Assembly: GCA_026648125.1 (NCBI GenBank)
Contig: JAPKGD010000138.1
Location: 1-5,899, forward strand
Origin: Bdellovibrionales bacterium
GTDB lineage: Bacteria > Bdellovibrionota > Bdellovibrionia > Bdellovibrionales > UBA1609
DNA length: 5,899 bases
Reading direction: 5' to 3'
The notes beneath the pieces were generated by a model, which made no database searches, had not been told where the DNA came from, and saw nothing but the letters and a program-made list of their open reading frames with translations. Position numbers and translations under genes: made by a program. Below are positions 1-5,629 of this stretch, one piece after another; position 1 is the first letter of the stretch, and each line of letters opens with the position of its first letter.

Positions 1-2020
1 GAGTGAGTTTAAAGATGTCACTGAAGCCCTTCGTGCGACTGAAGCCGCCCAACGGGCTTATCTTTTTACCGGAGAGAGCAAATTCTATTCCCAATACCGC
101 GAGTCCCTTGCTCGTCTCAGACTTGAATATCAAGATCTAAATTTAATCGCGAGTTCCCACCCTCTTTTCGCAGGGGAGTACGCGAAGCTTGGAAAACTCG
201 TAGATCGACGAGCAAAACACATGGATCGAGTCGTTGAGCTGATGCAAAGCGGTCAAACCAAATTGGCTCTGGCGGAGGTCGCAAACGGGGAAGGTCCTGC
301 CGTTACAGATCAAATTTACACATCAATAAGACAACTCCAACAAATTCAAGAGTCGAACGTAAGAAATCGAATTCGAAAGTCCCAAGAGGAAACCGAACGC
401 CTGGCATCACTGGTGTCTATGGTCACACTCATCTCTCTCCTCATACTGACATTATTCTATTTCTTTGTTGCCAATGAACTGCGACGCAAGCAGTCCCTAT
501 TTTCCAATTTACAGGCCGCAAATGAGCGCGCGGTTGAGGCGGCTCAGATCAAGTCGCTATTCACGGCAAATATGAATCACGAAATCCGTACGCCACTCAA
601 CGCAATTATTGGCATGTCTGATGCTCTCCTCAAATCTAAAGACAGTAATGCTAGAGCCGAGTACCTTCCTTCGATTCATCTTGCAGCAAAGAGTCTACTC
701 AGCGTGGTCAACGACGTTCTCGATTTTTCAAAAATCGAAAGCGGTCGAATGGAAATTGAATTATGGCCCTTTGACGTGCACGCCGTCTTAACTGAGGTTA
801 TTACCATTAACAGATTTAGTGCAGAGGCAAAGGACGTCCGCTTGGTCCTAGACTGCAATCTTTCTCCGGTGGATTGGCGCCTTGGTGATTCAGCCAAATT
901 AAGACAGGTTCTTACAAATCTCGTCAGCAATGCCATTAAGTTTACCGCAAAAGGGGAGGTTAAAGTTCGCGTCGTCGAAGAAGTTGCGAGCGACTCAGAT
1001 CACGTCGTTAAATTTGAAGTCATTGACACAGGAATTGGAATTAAACCTGAACAGATTGAAAACATATTTCAACCTTTCGTTCAGGGCGACCCTTCAACAA
1101 AGAGGCAATATGGTGGCACAGGTTTGGGCTTAGCCATCTGTCAGAGTTTCGTTAAAATTATGGGTGGAGAGCTCAATGTCGAAAGTCGACCTGGTTTTGG
1201 CACGAAATTTTGGTTTAATCTCAAGCTCAGCAGGACCTCCCCTCAAGCCCATGTAAAAATAAACTCAGAACTTTCCCTAGAAGGAATAAACATACTTGTT
1301 GTTGATGACAATCCAATGAACCTAAAGGTGGTCTCGTCCCTGCTTACACCCTATGGCGCCTCAATAAAGCTCTGCGATGGCGGAGCCGCTGCGCTTTCAG
1401 AACTCCACCATGGGGCAATTCCAGATTTGATCCTGATGGACTGTCATATGCCCAACATCAATGGTTTTGAGGCCACGCAACAAATTCGAAATTTCAATGA
1501 CAGTCGGTACCAATCAATTCCAATTCTCGCCCTAACTGCGGATACACGGAGCGATACCCAAAGTCGCTGCTTAGAGGCTGGAATGAATGATTTTGTACCC
1601 AAACCAATCAATGTCGATGAACTCGTGTCTAAGATTGCAAAATGGACAAACATTACTCCCATGACCAATCCCTCAGATGAAATCCCAGACTCATTAAAGA
1701 AGATCCAAGCCCTCAGCGATGGAAATTTAATCGCAGAACTCTACCAACTCTTTCTCGAGCATGCCCCGAAGTACCTTTATCAATTGGAGAATTCCATAAC
1801 AGCAGAGGATCCTCGCGAAGCCTACCGGGCCGCCCACTCTCTCAAATCCAGTGCCGCCACCCTTGGATTTTCAGAAATCTCTCAACTTTGCCACATTATT
1901 GAAGAACTCACCGATGAACCTCAAGTTGCATGGGCCACCGCTCTTAGACATGTTCAGAGTTTAAAACTTCAAATCGATGAACGACTGAAAAAGATCAGAG
2001 ACTTAGGCTCCGCTGCTTAA
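1..2020 (+). CDS. Hybrid sensor histidine kinase, CHASE3-like/HisKA/HATPase/REC/HPt (5' partial)
   Basis: This is a membrane-bound multi-step phosphorelay kinase. The frame is open from base 2 with no stop, so the gene begins left of the window; the ATG at 221 is internal. The first codons read like a CHASE3 extracytoplasmic sensor, including the typical ATEAAQRAYLFTGESKFYSQY pattern around bases 38-97. Counting residues from the ATG at 221, a transmembrane segment lies at about 61-83, followed by a linker helix. The HisKA H-box has phosphoacceptor H120 (NHEIRTPLN). HATPase motifs are the N-box N237, G1 DTGIGI 269-274 and G2 GGTGLGLAI 298-306. The receiver has D362/D363, phosphoacceptor D407, T439 and K461. 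The C-terminal HPt has H539 (AHSLKSS). All catalytic residues seen are intact. There is no DNA-binding output domain, so the HPt should pass phosphate to a separate response regulator not encoded here. The ligand is unknown. It converges on the minus-strand operon, 7 bp away. Confidence 0.95.
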   Translation, partial: SEFKDVTEALRATEAAQRAYLFTGESKFYSQYRESLARLRLEYQDLNLIASSHPLFAGEYAKLGKLVDRRAKHMDRVVELMQSGQTKLALAEVANGEGPAVTDQIYTSIRQLQQIQESNVRNRIRKSQEETERLASLVSMVTLISLLILTLFYFFVANELRRKQSLFSNLQAANERAVEAAQIKSLFTANMNHEIRTPLNAIIGMSDALLKSKDSNARAEYLPSIHLAAKSLLSVVNDVLDFSKIESGRMEIELWPFDVHAVLTEVITINRFSAEAKDVRLVLDCNLSPVDWRLGDSAKLRQVLTNLVSNAIKFTAKGEVKVRVVEEVASDSDHVVKFEVIDTGIGIKPEQIENIFQPFVQGDPSTKRQYGGTGLGLAICQSFVKIMGGELNVESRPGFGTKFWFNLKLSRTSPQAHVKINSELSLEGINILVVDDNPMNLKVVSSLLTPYGASIKLCDGGAAALSELHHGAIPDLILMDCHMPNINGFEATQQIRNFNDSRYQSIPILALTADTRSDTQSRCLEAGMNDFVPKPINVDELVSKIAKWTNITPMTNPSDEIPDSLKKIQALSDGNLIAELYQLFLEHAPKYLYQLENSITAEDPREAYRAAHSLKSSAATLGFSEISQLCHIIEELTDEPQVAWATALRHVQSLKLQIDERLKKIRDLGSAA

Positions 2021-2027
2021 TATACAT

Positions 2028-2888
2028 TTAACGCCAAGAATAGCTAAGCGATAGGGAACCAAAGCGATTGTCCCGAGGATCGTCCTCTGAGTTCTCGGGT
2101 TTGGTAGTTCCAACTTCCATTCCCACTCGATAAGAATCGCTAAACCTATAGCCTATCCCAATACGAACCCGTGCGATCTTTACTCCATCTAATGCAGATG
2201 TTGACCGACCAATCTCAATCATGCTGTCCACTTTTCCAAAATCACCGCCTCCAGCTAAGGCCACATCCTCACTTGAAAAGCCCGTGACCGTGGTCAGTAT
2301 GGCCGGAGGCATCGAAATGACTCTTAAACCCTCAGCGTATAAGCTCAGTGGCCGGTCATAGTTGTGCTTTGATCCTGATAAGCGAATAAACCAAATTTCC
2401 GGAAAAAAGTAACTGAGCTGAAGGCTCAAAAACGAGTCGCGAATTTCTGATTTTCCTCCACTGAAGAGGTTACTGGGCAAACCACTAAACGAAAGAACAT
2501 CCACTCCTCCAGACAAACGCCCATCCAAATCAAGACCCGAGCCAGTTAGCCCAAGCTCACCACCTTGACTGACTATATCATCGTCCATTTTCCACGTCCG
2601 ATAGGAGAGATCAAACGCAAACGACTTCATAGGATTGGAGCCTATGCCAACTCTACCTCCTGAAGTGACCAACTTTTCCCCCGTGTCGGCATCTGGCACC
2701 TGACTCCGATCAATCCCAATGAGAAATTGCCAATTGCCTTGAACAGTGAGAGTGGCATCTAAAGCTGAATTCACCGAATCCTGTCGATCTCCGCCGGCTG
2801 AAATAACCAGGGCAGATGGAAGCTTGACCTCAGCCTCTGCCCACACGCCTAGACCGATGAGCCCAAAGACTATCCAGTGACGCATCAT
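2028..2888 (-). CDS. Predicted outer-membrane beta-barrel protein, last gene of the sigma operon
   Basis: This 286-aa protein has a Sec signal peptide, with a hydrophobic core at about residues 5-16 and probable cleavage after AEA (19). The mature part is rich in Gly/Ser and in alternating polar-hydrophobic stretches typical of antiparallel beta strands. The last two strands (VRIGIGYRF, then YRVGMEVGTTK, and a final FGSLSLSYSWR) look like the C-terminal end of an outer-membrane barrel, though the chain ends in Arg one residue after the aromatic Trp. There are no cysteines. I do not recognise a named family; pore, adhesin or structural barrel are all possible. The start codon overlaps the stop of the upstream repeat-protein gene (ATGA, 2885-2888) and has only a weak Shine-Dalgarno sequence, so translation is probably coupled. 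A second Met directly follows the first. Barrel topology is inferred by eye. Confidence 0.85.
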   Translation of the reverse strand: MMRHWIVFGLIGLGVWAEAEVKLPSALVISAGGDRQDSVNSALDATLTVQGNWQFLIGIDRSQVPDADTGEKLVTSGGRVGIGSNPMKSFAFDLSYRTWKMDDDIVSQGGELGLTGSGLDLDGRLSGGVDVLSFSGLPSNLFSGGKSEIRDSFLSLQLSYFFPEIWFIRLSGSKHNYDRPLSLYAEGLRVISMPPAILTTVTGFSSEDVALAGGGDFGKVDSMIEIGRSTSALDGVKIARVRIGIGYRFSDSYRVGMEVGTTKPENSEDDPRDNRFGSLSLSYSWR

Positions 2889-3310
2889 CGGAACTGCCTA
2901 AGCCGCCGGCGAATTCGAGCCCGCTGCTCGGGAGTTAAACTTTGCCATCTTTGAAATCGATTGCGATACCGTTCCCGCTGAGTGGGACTCATACGCCGCC
3001 AACGCGCGAGGCTCCGCCTCAACCGCTGCTTTTGCTCATCGGGGAGGGCCTTCCATCGCTTAAGACGTTCTCGAATTTTGTCCTGTCTTGCCTTGGGCAA
3101 AGCTCGGAATCTCTTGTGAGCTTCAATCAGCTTTTCTTTTTGCTCGGGAGAAAGGTTCTTAAATTTCTCCCACCGAGCCTTCACCAAACGCTTTTGCTCG
3201 GGGCTCAAAGAGTCCCAGCGCGAAGCCCCTGAGTTCGTCTCTTGAGCCCCCACTTTCATAGAAGTCAGACCCAGCAAAGCACTATAAATCAAAAATTCAC
3301 GACGATTCAT
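2885..3310 (-). CDS. Exported basic repeat protein, DUF3106-like (six 18-residue repeats)
   Basis: This 141-aa protein begins with a short leader carrying a twin-arginine motif (NRREFLI, residues 2-8), a modest hydrophobic core and a possible cleavage site after VGA (22). That fits Tat export, or Sec with a basic n-region. Residues 33-140 form six tandem repeats of exactly 18 residues (33-50, 51-68, 69-86, 87-104, 105-122, 123-140), with the rough pattern xxLSPEQ+x+[IL]+xxhx+[WF]. The W/F at the repeat end and the Leu at position 3 are the most constant. Each repeat probably forms a helix capped by Ser-Pro-Glu. Lys predominates early and Arg late; net charge over the repeats is about +26. The pattern resembles DUF3106 proteins, whose function is unknown and which I recall next to sigma factor genes in other proteobacteria. 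The gene has a strong Shine-Dalgarno sequence and ATGA overlaps at both ends. Its role is inferred as an envelope component of the sigma module. Confidence 0.88.
   Translation of the reverse strand: MNRREFLIYSALLGLTSMKVGAQETNSGASRWDSLSPEQKRLVKARWEKFKNLSPEQKEKLIEAHKRFRALPKARQDKIRERLKRWKALPDEQKQRLRRSLARWRRMSPTQRERYRNRFQRWQSLTPEQRARIRRRLRQFR
2979..3214 (-). repeat. Coding tandem repeat, 54-bp period
   Basis: Within the basic repeat-protein gene, 18-codon units follow one another without interruption. The period is exact at protein level but DNA identity between units is low, so the duplications are old and the unit is maintained by protein structure. The listed span is the central, clearest part; the full array covers codons 33-140 of the gene, about 2889-3214. 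Confidence 0.6.
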
Positions 3311-3468
3311 AATCCCCCTCCTTGTGAAGAGGTTTCGTCTGAGCTCACTTCCACAGCTTCTGCATCATCCATATTCTCGATCACGTCCCAATCTTTTTCT
3401 CCTTCAACAGCTTCGAAATCGAGGAGAAGGTCGAGATTATTGAGCATTTCAGTGTCTACGTTTTCCAT
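3307..3468 (-). CDS. Small acidic leaderless protein (53 aa), unrecognised
   Basis: This short gene lies between the acidic TM protein gene and the repeat-protein gene. It starts with ATG at 3468 (first residues MENVDTEMLNNLDLLLDFEA) and ends with TGA at 3307-3309. The protein has 17 Asp/Glu and a single Lys in 53 residues, no cysteine, no signal peptide and no membrane segment, so it is probably cytoplasmic. An in-frame TAG four codons upstream fixes the start, and AGGTAG sits five bases before it. The stop overlaps the next start as ATGA, and its last codons (Gln-Gly-Gly-Gly) contain the strong ribosome binding site of that gene. It fills what would otherwise be the only long gap in the operon. 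An LDLL-containing acidic stretch resembles the tail of the neighbouring 113-aa protein. Function is unknown; a partner or chaperone of the basic repeat protein, or a sigma-module accessory, are guesses. Confidence 0.78.
   Translation of the reverse strand: MENVDTEMLNNLDLLLDFEAVEGEKDWDVIENMDDAEAVEVSSDETSSQGGGL
3314..3323 (-). promoter_or_regulatory. Strong ribosome binding site of the repeat-protein gene, inside the 53-aa gene
   Basis: AAGGAGGGGG on the minus strand ends three bases before the ATG at 3310 and is encoded by the last Gln-Gly-Gly-Gly codons of the upstream small gene. Together with the ATGA overlap it suggests high, coupled translation of the basic repeat protein. It is the strongest Shine-Dalgarno sequence in the operon and supports the start codon chosen. 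Confidence 0.7.
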
Positions 3469-3486
3469 GATATCTACCTACCCTAA

Positions 3487-3828
3487 TTAGGCTTCGGACT
3501 TTTCGTCCCAAGCCTCCAAATCGTCTAAGTCTTCCAACAAGTCCAAATCCTCGATCCATTCCACTTCAGCTGCCTCAATTCCCTCCTGAGCTGCAAACGC
3601 AAGAAGATCCATATCTAAATCACTTTCTACTGTCGGAGACTTCTTCCACAACAAAACGGCCAACGCCGCCATAGCGCCAGATGGAACAAGCGCGATCAAC
3701 GATCTGCGCCAAAATTGTCTGCGATTTTGTTGGCGAATTTCAGCCAACTCTCGCTCGACAGCGTTAAGAACTTGGGCGTCATGCTTTTCATTCGAGTCTT
3801 GATTAATAATATCCTGCCAACGTTTCAT
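3487..3828 (-). CDS. Single-pass membrane protein with acidic tail, candidate anti-sigma factor
   Basis: This 113-aa protein is encoded directly downstream of the ECF sigma gene with an ATGA overlap (3825-3828), the usual place for an anti-sigma factor. Residues 1-43 are hydrophilic and helical, ending in the basic stretch RRQFWRR. One transmembrane segment follows at about 44-61. By the positive-inside rule the N-terminus is cytoplasmic and residues 64-113 are periplasmic. That tail holds 19 Asp/Glu and one Lys among its last 46 residues, with LDLLEDLDDLEAW as its core. The protein has no Cys, so the HxxxCxxC zinc-binding anti-sigma domain is absent. Size and layout recall DUF3619-type proteins found between sigma and DUF3106 genes in betaproteobacteria, but I cannot confirm membership. 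GAAGGGGG before the ATG is a good ribosome binding site. The anti-sigma role is inferred from position and topology only. Confidence 0.85.
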   Translation of the reverse strand: MKRWQDIINQDSNEKHDAQVLNAVERELAEIRQQNRRQFWRRSLIALVPSGAMAALAVLLWKKSPTVESDLDMDLLAFAAQEGIEAAEVEWIEDLDLLEDLDDLEAWDEKSEA

Positions 3829-4367
3829 GAGACCCCCTTCAGCCGAGTCTCAAGTGTTTGTCGGGCTCTAAAAATCAATGACTTCACGGCTCCCTCTGAA
3901 ACGCCGATCGCCGAGGCAACATCGTTGTAACTCACATCTTCTGTGAGCCACATAACCATGGCCACTCTCTGATTGTCGGGAAGTTCATCAATCCATGCCT
4001 GAATCTTTTTGACTTCCTGCTGTCGAGAAAAGATCTGCTCAAAATCGTCCTGTGAAGGAGAATTTTCTAATGATTCGGAATCCGCAGTCAGGTTCCCGCG
4101 CCTCTGCTCAAGTAGCGTCAGGGAGCAATTTCTGACAATTTTAAGCAGCCAGCTACGAAATGTTCCTTGGTCTTGATAGTTGGCCGCGGCCTTAACTACG
4201 CGTATCCAAACTTCTTGGGATACGTCTTCTGATAGTGAAGGATCTCCAACGATTCTTCTTCCGTAGCCCAAGACTAACCCCTTGTGGCGTTGGAAGAGCG
4301 TTTGAAAAGCTCGCGAATTTCCTTTAGCGATCTGTTTCATAAGTTCTCCATCTGCCACATCGTTCAT
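3825..4367 (-). CDS. RNA polymerase sigma factor, ECF (sigma-70 family)
   Basis: At 180 aa this is the usual length for an ECF sigma factor, directing core RNA polymerase to a dedicated promoter set. Region 2 spans about residues 20-88: AFQTLFQRHKG, the core-binding segment LSEDVSQEVWIRVVKA (45-60) and the promoter-recognition segment GTFRSWLLKIVRN (68-80). A short acidic linker follows (about 92-118). Region 4 (about 125-175) begins LPDNQRVAMVMW and contains the helix-turn-helix SYNDVASAIGVSEGAVKSLIFRAR that reads the -35 element. No extra C-terminal domain is present. The start at 4367 puts the conserved ELMKQIAKG at the expected distance from the N-terminus. It lies 2 bp after the lipoprotein stop codon, with only a weak AGG nearby, so coupled translation is likely. 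The ECF subgroup and target promoters cannot be told from this sequence. Many ECF factors activate their own operon; I found no convincing matching promoter upstream. Confidence 0.95.
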   Translation of the reverse strand: MNDVADGELMKQIAKGNSRAFQTLFQRHKGLVLGYGRRIVGDPSLSEDVSQEVWIRVVKAAANYQDQGTFRSWLLKIVRNCSLTLLEQRRGNLTADSESLENSPSQDDFEQIFSRQQEVKKIQAWIDELPDNQRVAMVMWLTEDVSYNDVASAIGVSEGAVKSLIFRARQTLETRLKGVS

Positions 4368-4369
4368 AC

Positions 4370-5290
4370 CTATTCACAGTAATTGAGATTCACGGTTCGA
4401 CTCAAGCCATCCTTCGTCAACGTTGCCGAGCCGCAACCATTAAACTCGACTTCAGCCGAGCCCGAGATAGAGCCCGCGTAATTTACCAGCAATTTGCCCG
4501 ATATCGGATGGCAGCAAGTCCCACTGTAAGTCAGGTTCTGGGGTGAGTATGTTGCCGTAAACTTCGCACGATTATGATTCACTTCAAATTGACCACCATC
4601 AATCACCCGCCCAGATCGGCTTAGGGTATTATAAAGCCCCACAGAACTGGTGGTGCGCACGCTGACATCAAAGCGAGTCCTTCCTAAGTAGGTCAGAACC
4701 TTTCTTTTACCAAGCACAGACAATGACCAGGCGTTTGCCGATAATCTCTCGAGGAGTCCACCACCGCCATATGTGGCCCCGCGATAGTCTGTTTGCGAAA
4801 GACTCGAAATGGCCAGTTCACCCCCATAAACACCACTAATACTGAGATCGTAGGTGCGATTGACTTGGTCACCCACATCAATCTGGCAGCTTCCATCTGT
4901 ATAAGACAATTTGGCCCAACCGGTTAGACTGGCTCCACGCGCCAGCGGACAACCGTTATAGACTGCGCTTCGTTCAGAGCCCGATCCAGCAGGTGTACAA
5001 GCCTCATAAATGGGCCGGGCACAGGTGGCCGCCCAAGCTTCAGGAACAAGTTGCTGCCATACTTTTGCGACGTAATCTTGCGTTCGTAGAGCCATGCCAC
5101 TCGCTAGACTAGAACCAGCCTGGTCATCAGCGACTGCCGAGAGAGCCGTAATTCCACTTTCAACAGAGGTCTCCACTGTATCGAGTCCCGCTGCATTGTT
5201 TTCGCTATCAAAGATTTGTCGTTTACCGCAGGCCACGAGTGTGGTGGCTGCAATTACGGTGACGAGGACTAGGCTTCTTTGTGGTTTCAT
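4370..5290 (-). CDS. Cys-rich secreted lipoprotein of unknown function, first gene of the sigma operon
   Basis: This 306-aa protein has a type II signal peptide: basic n-region KPQR, hydrophobic stretch 6-20 and lipobox LVAC with Cys21 as the lipidated residue. Gly at +2 does not call for inner-membrane retention, so outer-membrane anchoring is likely. Residues 22-85 are low-complexity and probably a flexible tether. The rest is Gly/Ser/Thr-rich and beta-like, with eight further cysteines (90, 98, 114, 135, 259, 260, 286, 305), including a Cys-Cys pair followed by His-Pro. An even number suggests disulphides in the periplasm or at the surface. I do not recognise the family. A strong Shine-Dalgarno sequence (GAGGAG) precedes the ATG. 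As the operon's first gene, only 2 bp before the sigma factor, it may be a sensor, a regulated output or simply co-expressed cargo. Confidence 0.88.
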   Translation of the reverse strand: MKPQRSLVLVTVIAATTLVACGKRQIFDSENNAAGLDTVETSVESGITALSAVADDQAGSSLASGMALRTQDYVAKVWQQLVPEAWAATCARPIYEACTPAGSGSERSAVYNGCPLARGASLTGWAKLSYTDGSCQIDVGDQVNRTYDLSISGVYGGELAISSLSQTDYRGATYGGGGLLERLSANAWSLSVLGKRKVLTYLGRTRFDVSVRTTSSVGLYNTLSRSGRVIDGGQFEVNHNRAKFTATYSPQNLTYSGTCCHPISGKLLVNYAGSISGSAEVEFNGCGSATLTKDGLSRTVNLNYCE

Positions 5291-5293
5291 AAA

Positions 5294-5302
5294 CTCTCCT
5301 CA
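5294..5302 (-). promoter_or_regulatory. Ribosome binding site of the lipoprotein gene
   Basis: On the minus strand the sequence TTGAGGAGAGTTT directly precedes ATG 5290. The GAGGAG core is close to the anti-Shine-Dalgarno complement with good spacing. It is the entry site for the operon and supports the chosen start. Confidence 0.7.
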
Positions 5303-5311
5303 AATTGTGTG

Positions 5312-5333
5312 GCCTGGAGCAATGTCACCAGGC
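5312..5333 (-). promoter_or_regulatory. Inverted repeat GCCTGG-N10-CCAGGC in the lipoprotein leader
   Basis: Two perfect 6-bp arms (5312-5317 and 5328-5333) flank a 10-base spacer, ending about 21 bases before the lipoprotein start codon. As DNA it could be an operator for a dimeric regulator; as RNA it could form a leader hairpin upstream of the ribosome binding site. No T-run follows, so it is not an intrinsic terminator. A short palindrome like this can occur by chance. Confidence 0.35.
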
Positions 5334-5476
5334 TTACATCAAAGCAAACCGCCCTTTGGAGCAAAAGTTGCGGAGTAATGAGTAAAATTTATGCCAATGA
5401 TTTCAGGTGTTTACGTCGCATCGATTGAATCAGTTTGAGATCCCAATCAGCGGCCCCAAAGGCACCAATTCCGCTC

Positions 5477-5504
5477 TTGAGGTGTAACCAGATGAGACTA
5501 TGAA
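5477..5504 (+). promoter_or_regulatory. Weak candidate sigma-70 promoter for the plus-strand secreted-protein gene
   Basis: TTGAGG (5477-5482) and TATGAA (5499-5504) each match four of six consensus positions and are 16 bases apart. If used, the leader would be about 120 bases long. The match is modest and such pairs arise often by chance. Confidence 0.22.
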
Positions 5505-5629
5505 TAGTTTATTTTCTTTCGGTCCTACATCTTGAAAATTTTTTGCCGCGATTGCACCTTCTTGCGGATTGGAATTTGCCTCAGTAGCCTCTGCGACAAC
5601 AAGAATCGAAGAACTAAAGGAGAGCGACG

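Larger units (their letters stand above)
5291..5629. other. Divergent intergenic region
   Basis: This stretch separates the two divergent start codons, so it should carry promoters in both directions. Toward the operon I see the ribosome binding site and a perfect 6-bp inverted repeat. Toward the plus-strand gene I see a weak sigma-70-like box pair, an imperfect hairpin (5546-5567) and a ribosome binding site. An open frame from 5569 on the plus strand runs through the start of the secreted-protein gene in another frame and lacks its own ribosome binding site. No RNA gene, repeat array or mobile-element end is visible. Confidence 0.7.

Noticed and set aside
221..223. ATG 221 as the start of the histidine kinase
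   Set aside because: The same frame is open to the left edge and encodes CHASE3-like sequence; no good ribosome binding site precedes this ATG.
2002..2048. CTTAG/CTAAG inverted repeat as a bidirectional terminator
   Set aside because: Arms are only 5 bp with a 37-base loop and no flanking T-run.
2942..3490. Plus-strand open frames of 82-96 codons opposite the repeat-protein and acidic genes
   Set aside because: They lie antisense to better supported overlapping genes, their composition (Pro/Ser/Leu-rich) mirrors the opposite strand, and they lack ribosome binding sites.
5346..5371. ECF-type autoregulatory promoter (GCAACTT ... CGGTTT on the minus strand)
   Set aside because: The -35-like part resembles GGAACTT, but the spacing (13 bases) and the -10 part do not fit well. 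It could not be supported from one sequence.
5369..5397. Sigma-70 promoter from TTGGCA (minus strand, 5392-5397)
   Set aside because: The -35 box is good, but no acceptable -10 hexamer occurs 15-19 bases downstream.
5546..5567. Imperfect hairpin CCGCGA/TTGCGG as a riboswitch or attenuator
   Set aside because: Six pairs including a G-U wobble with a 10-base loop; no conserved riboswitch features around it.
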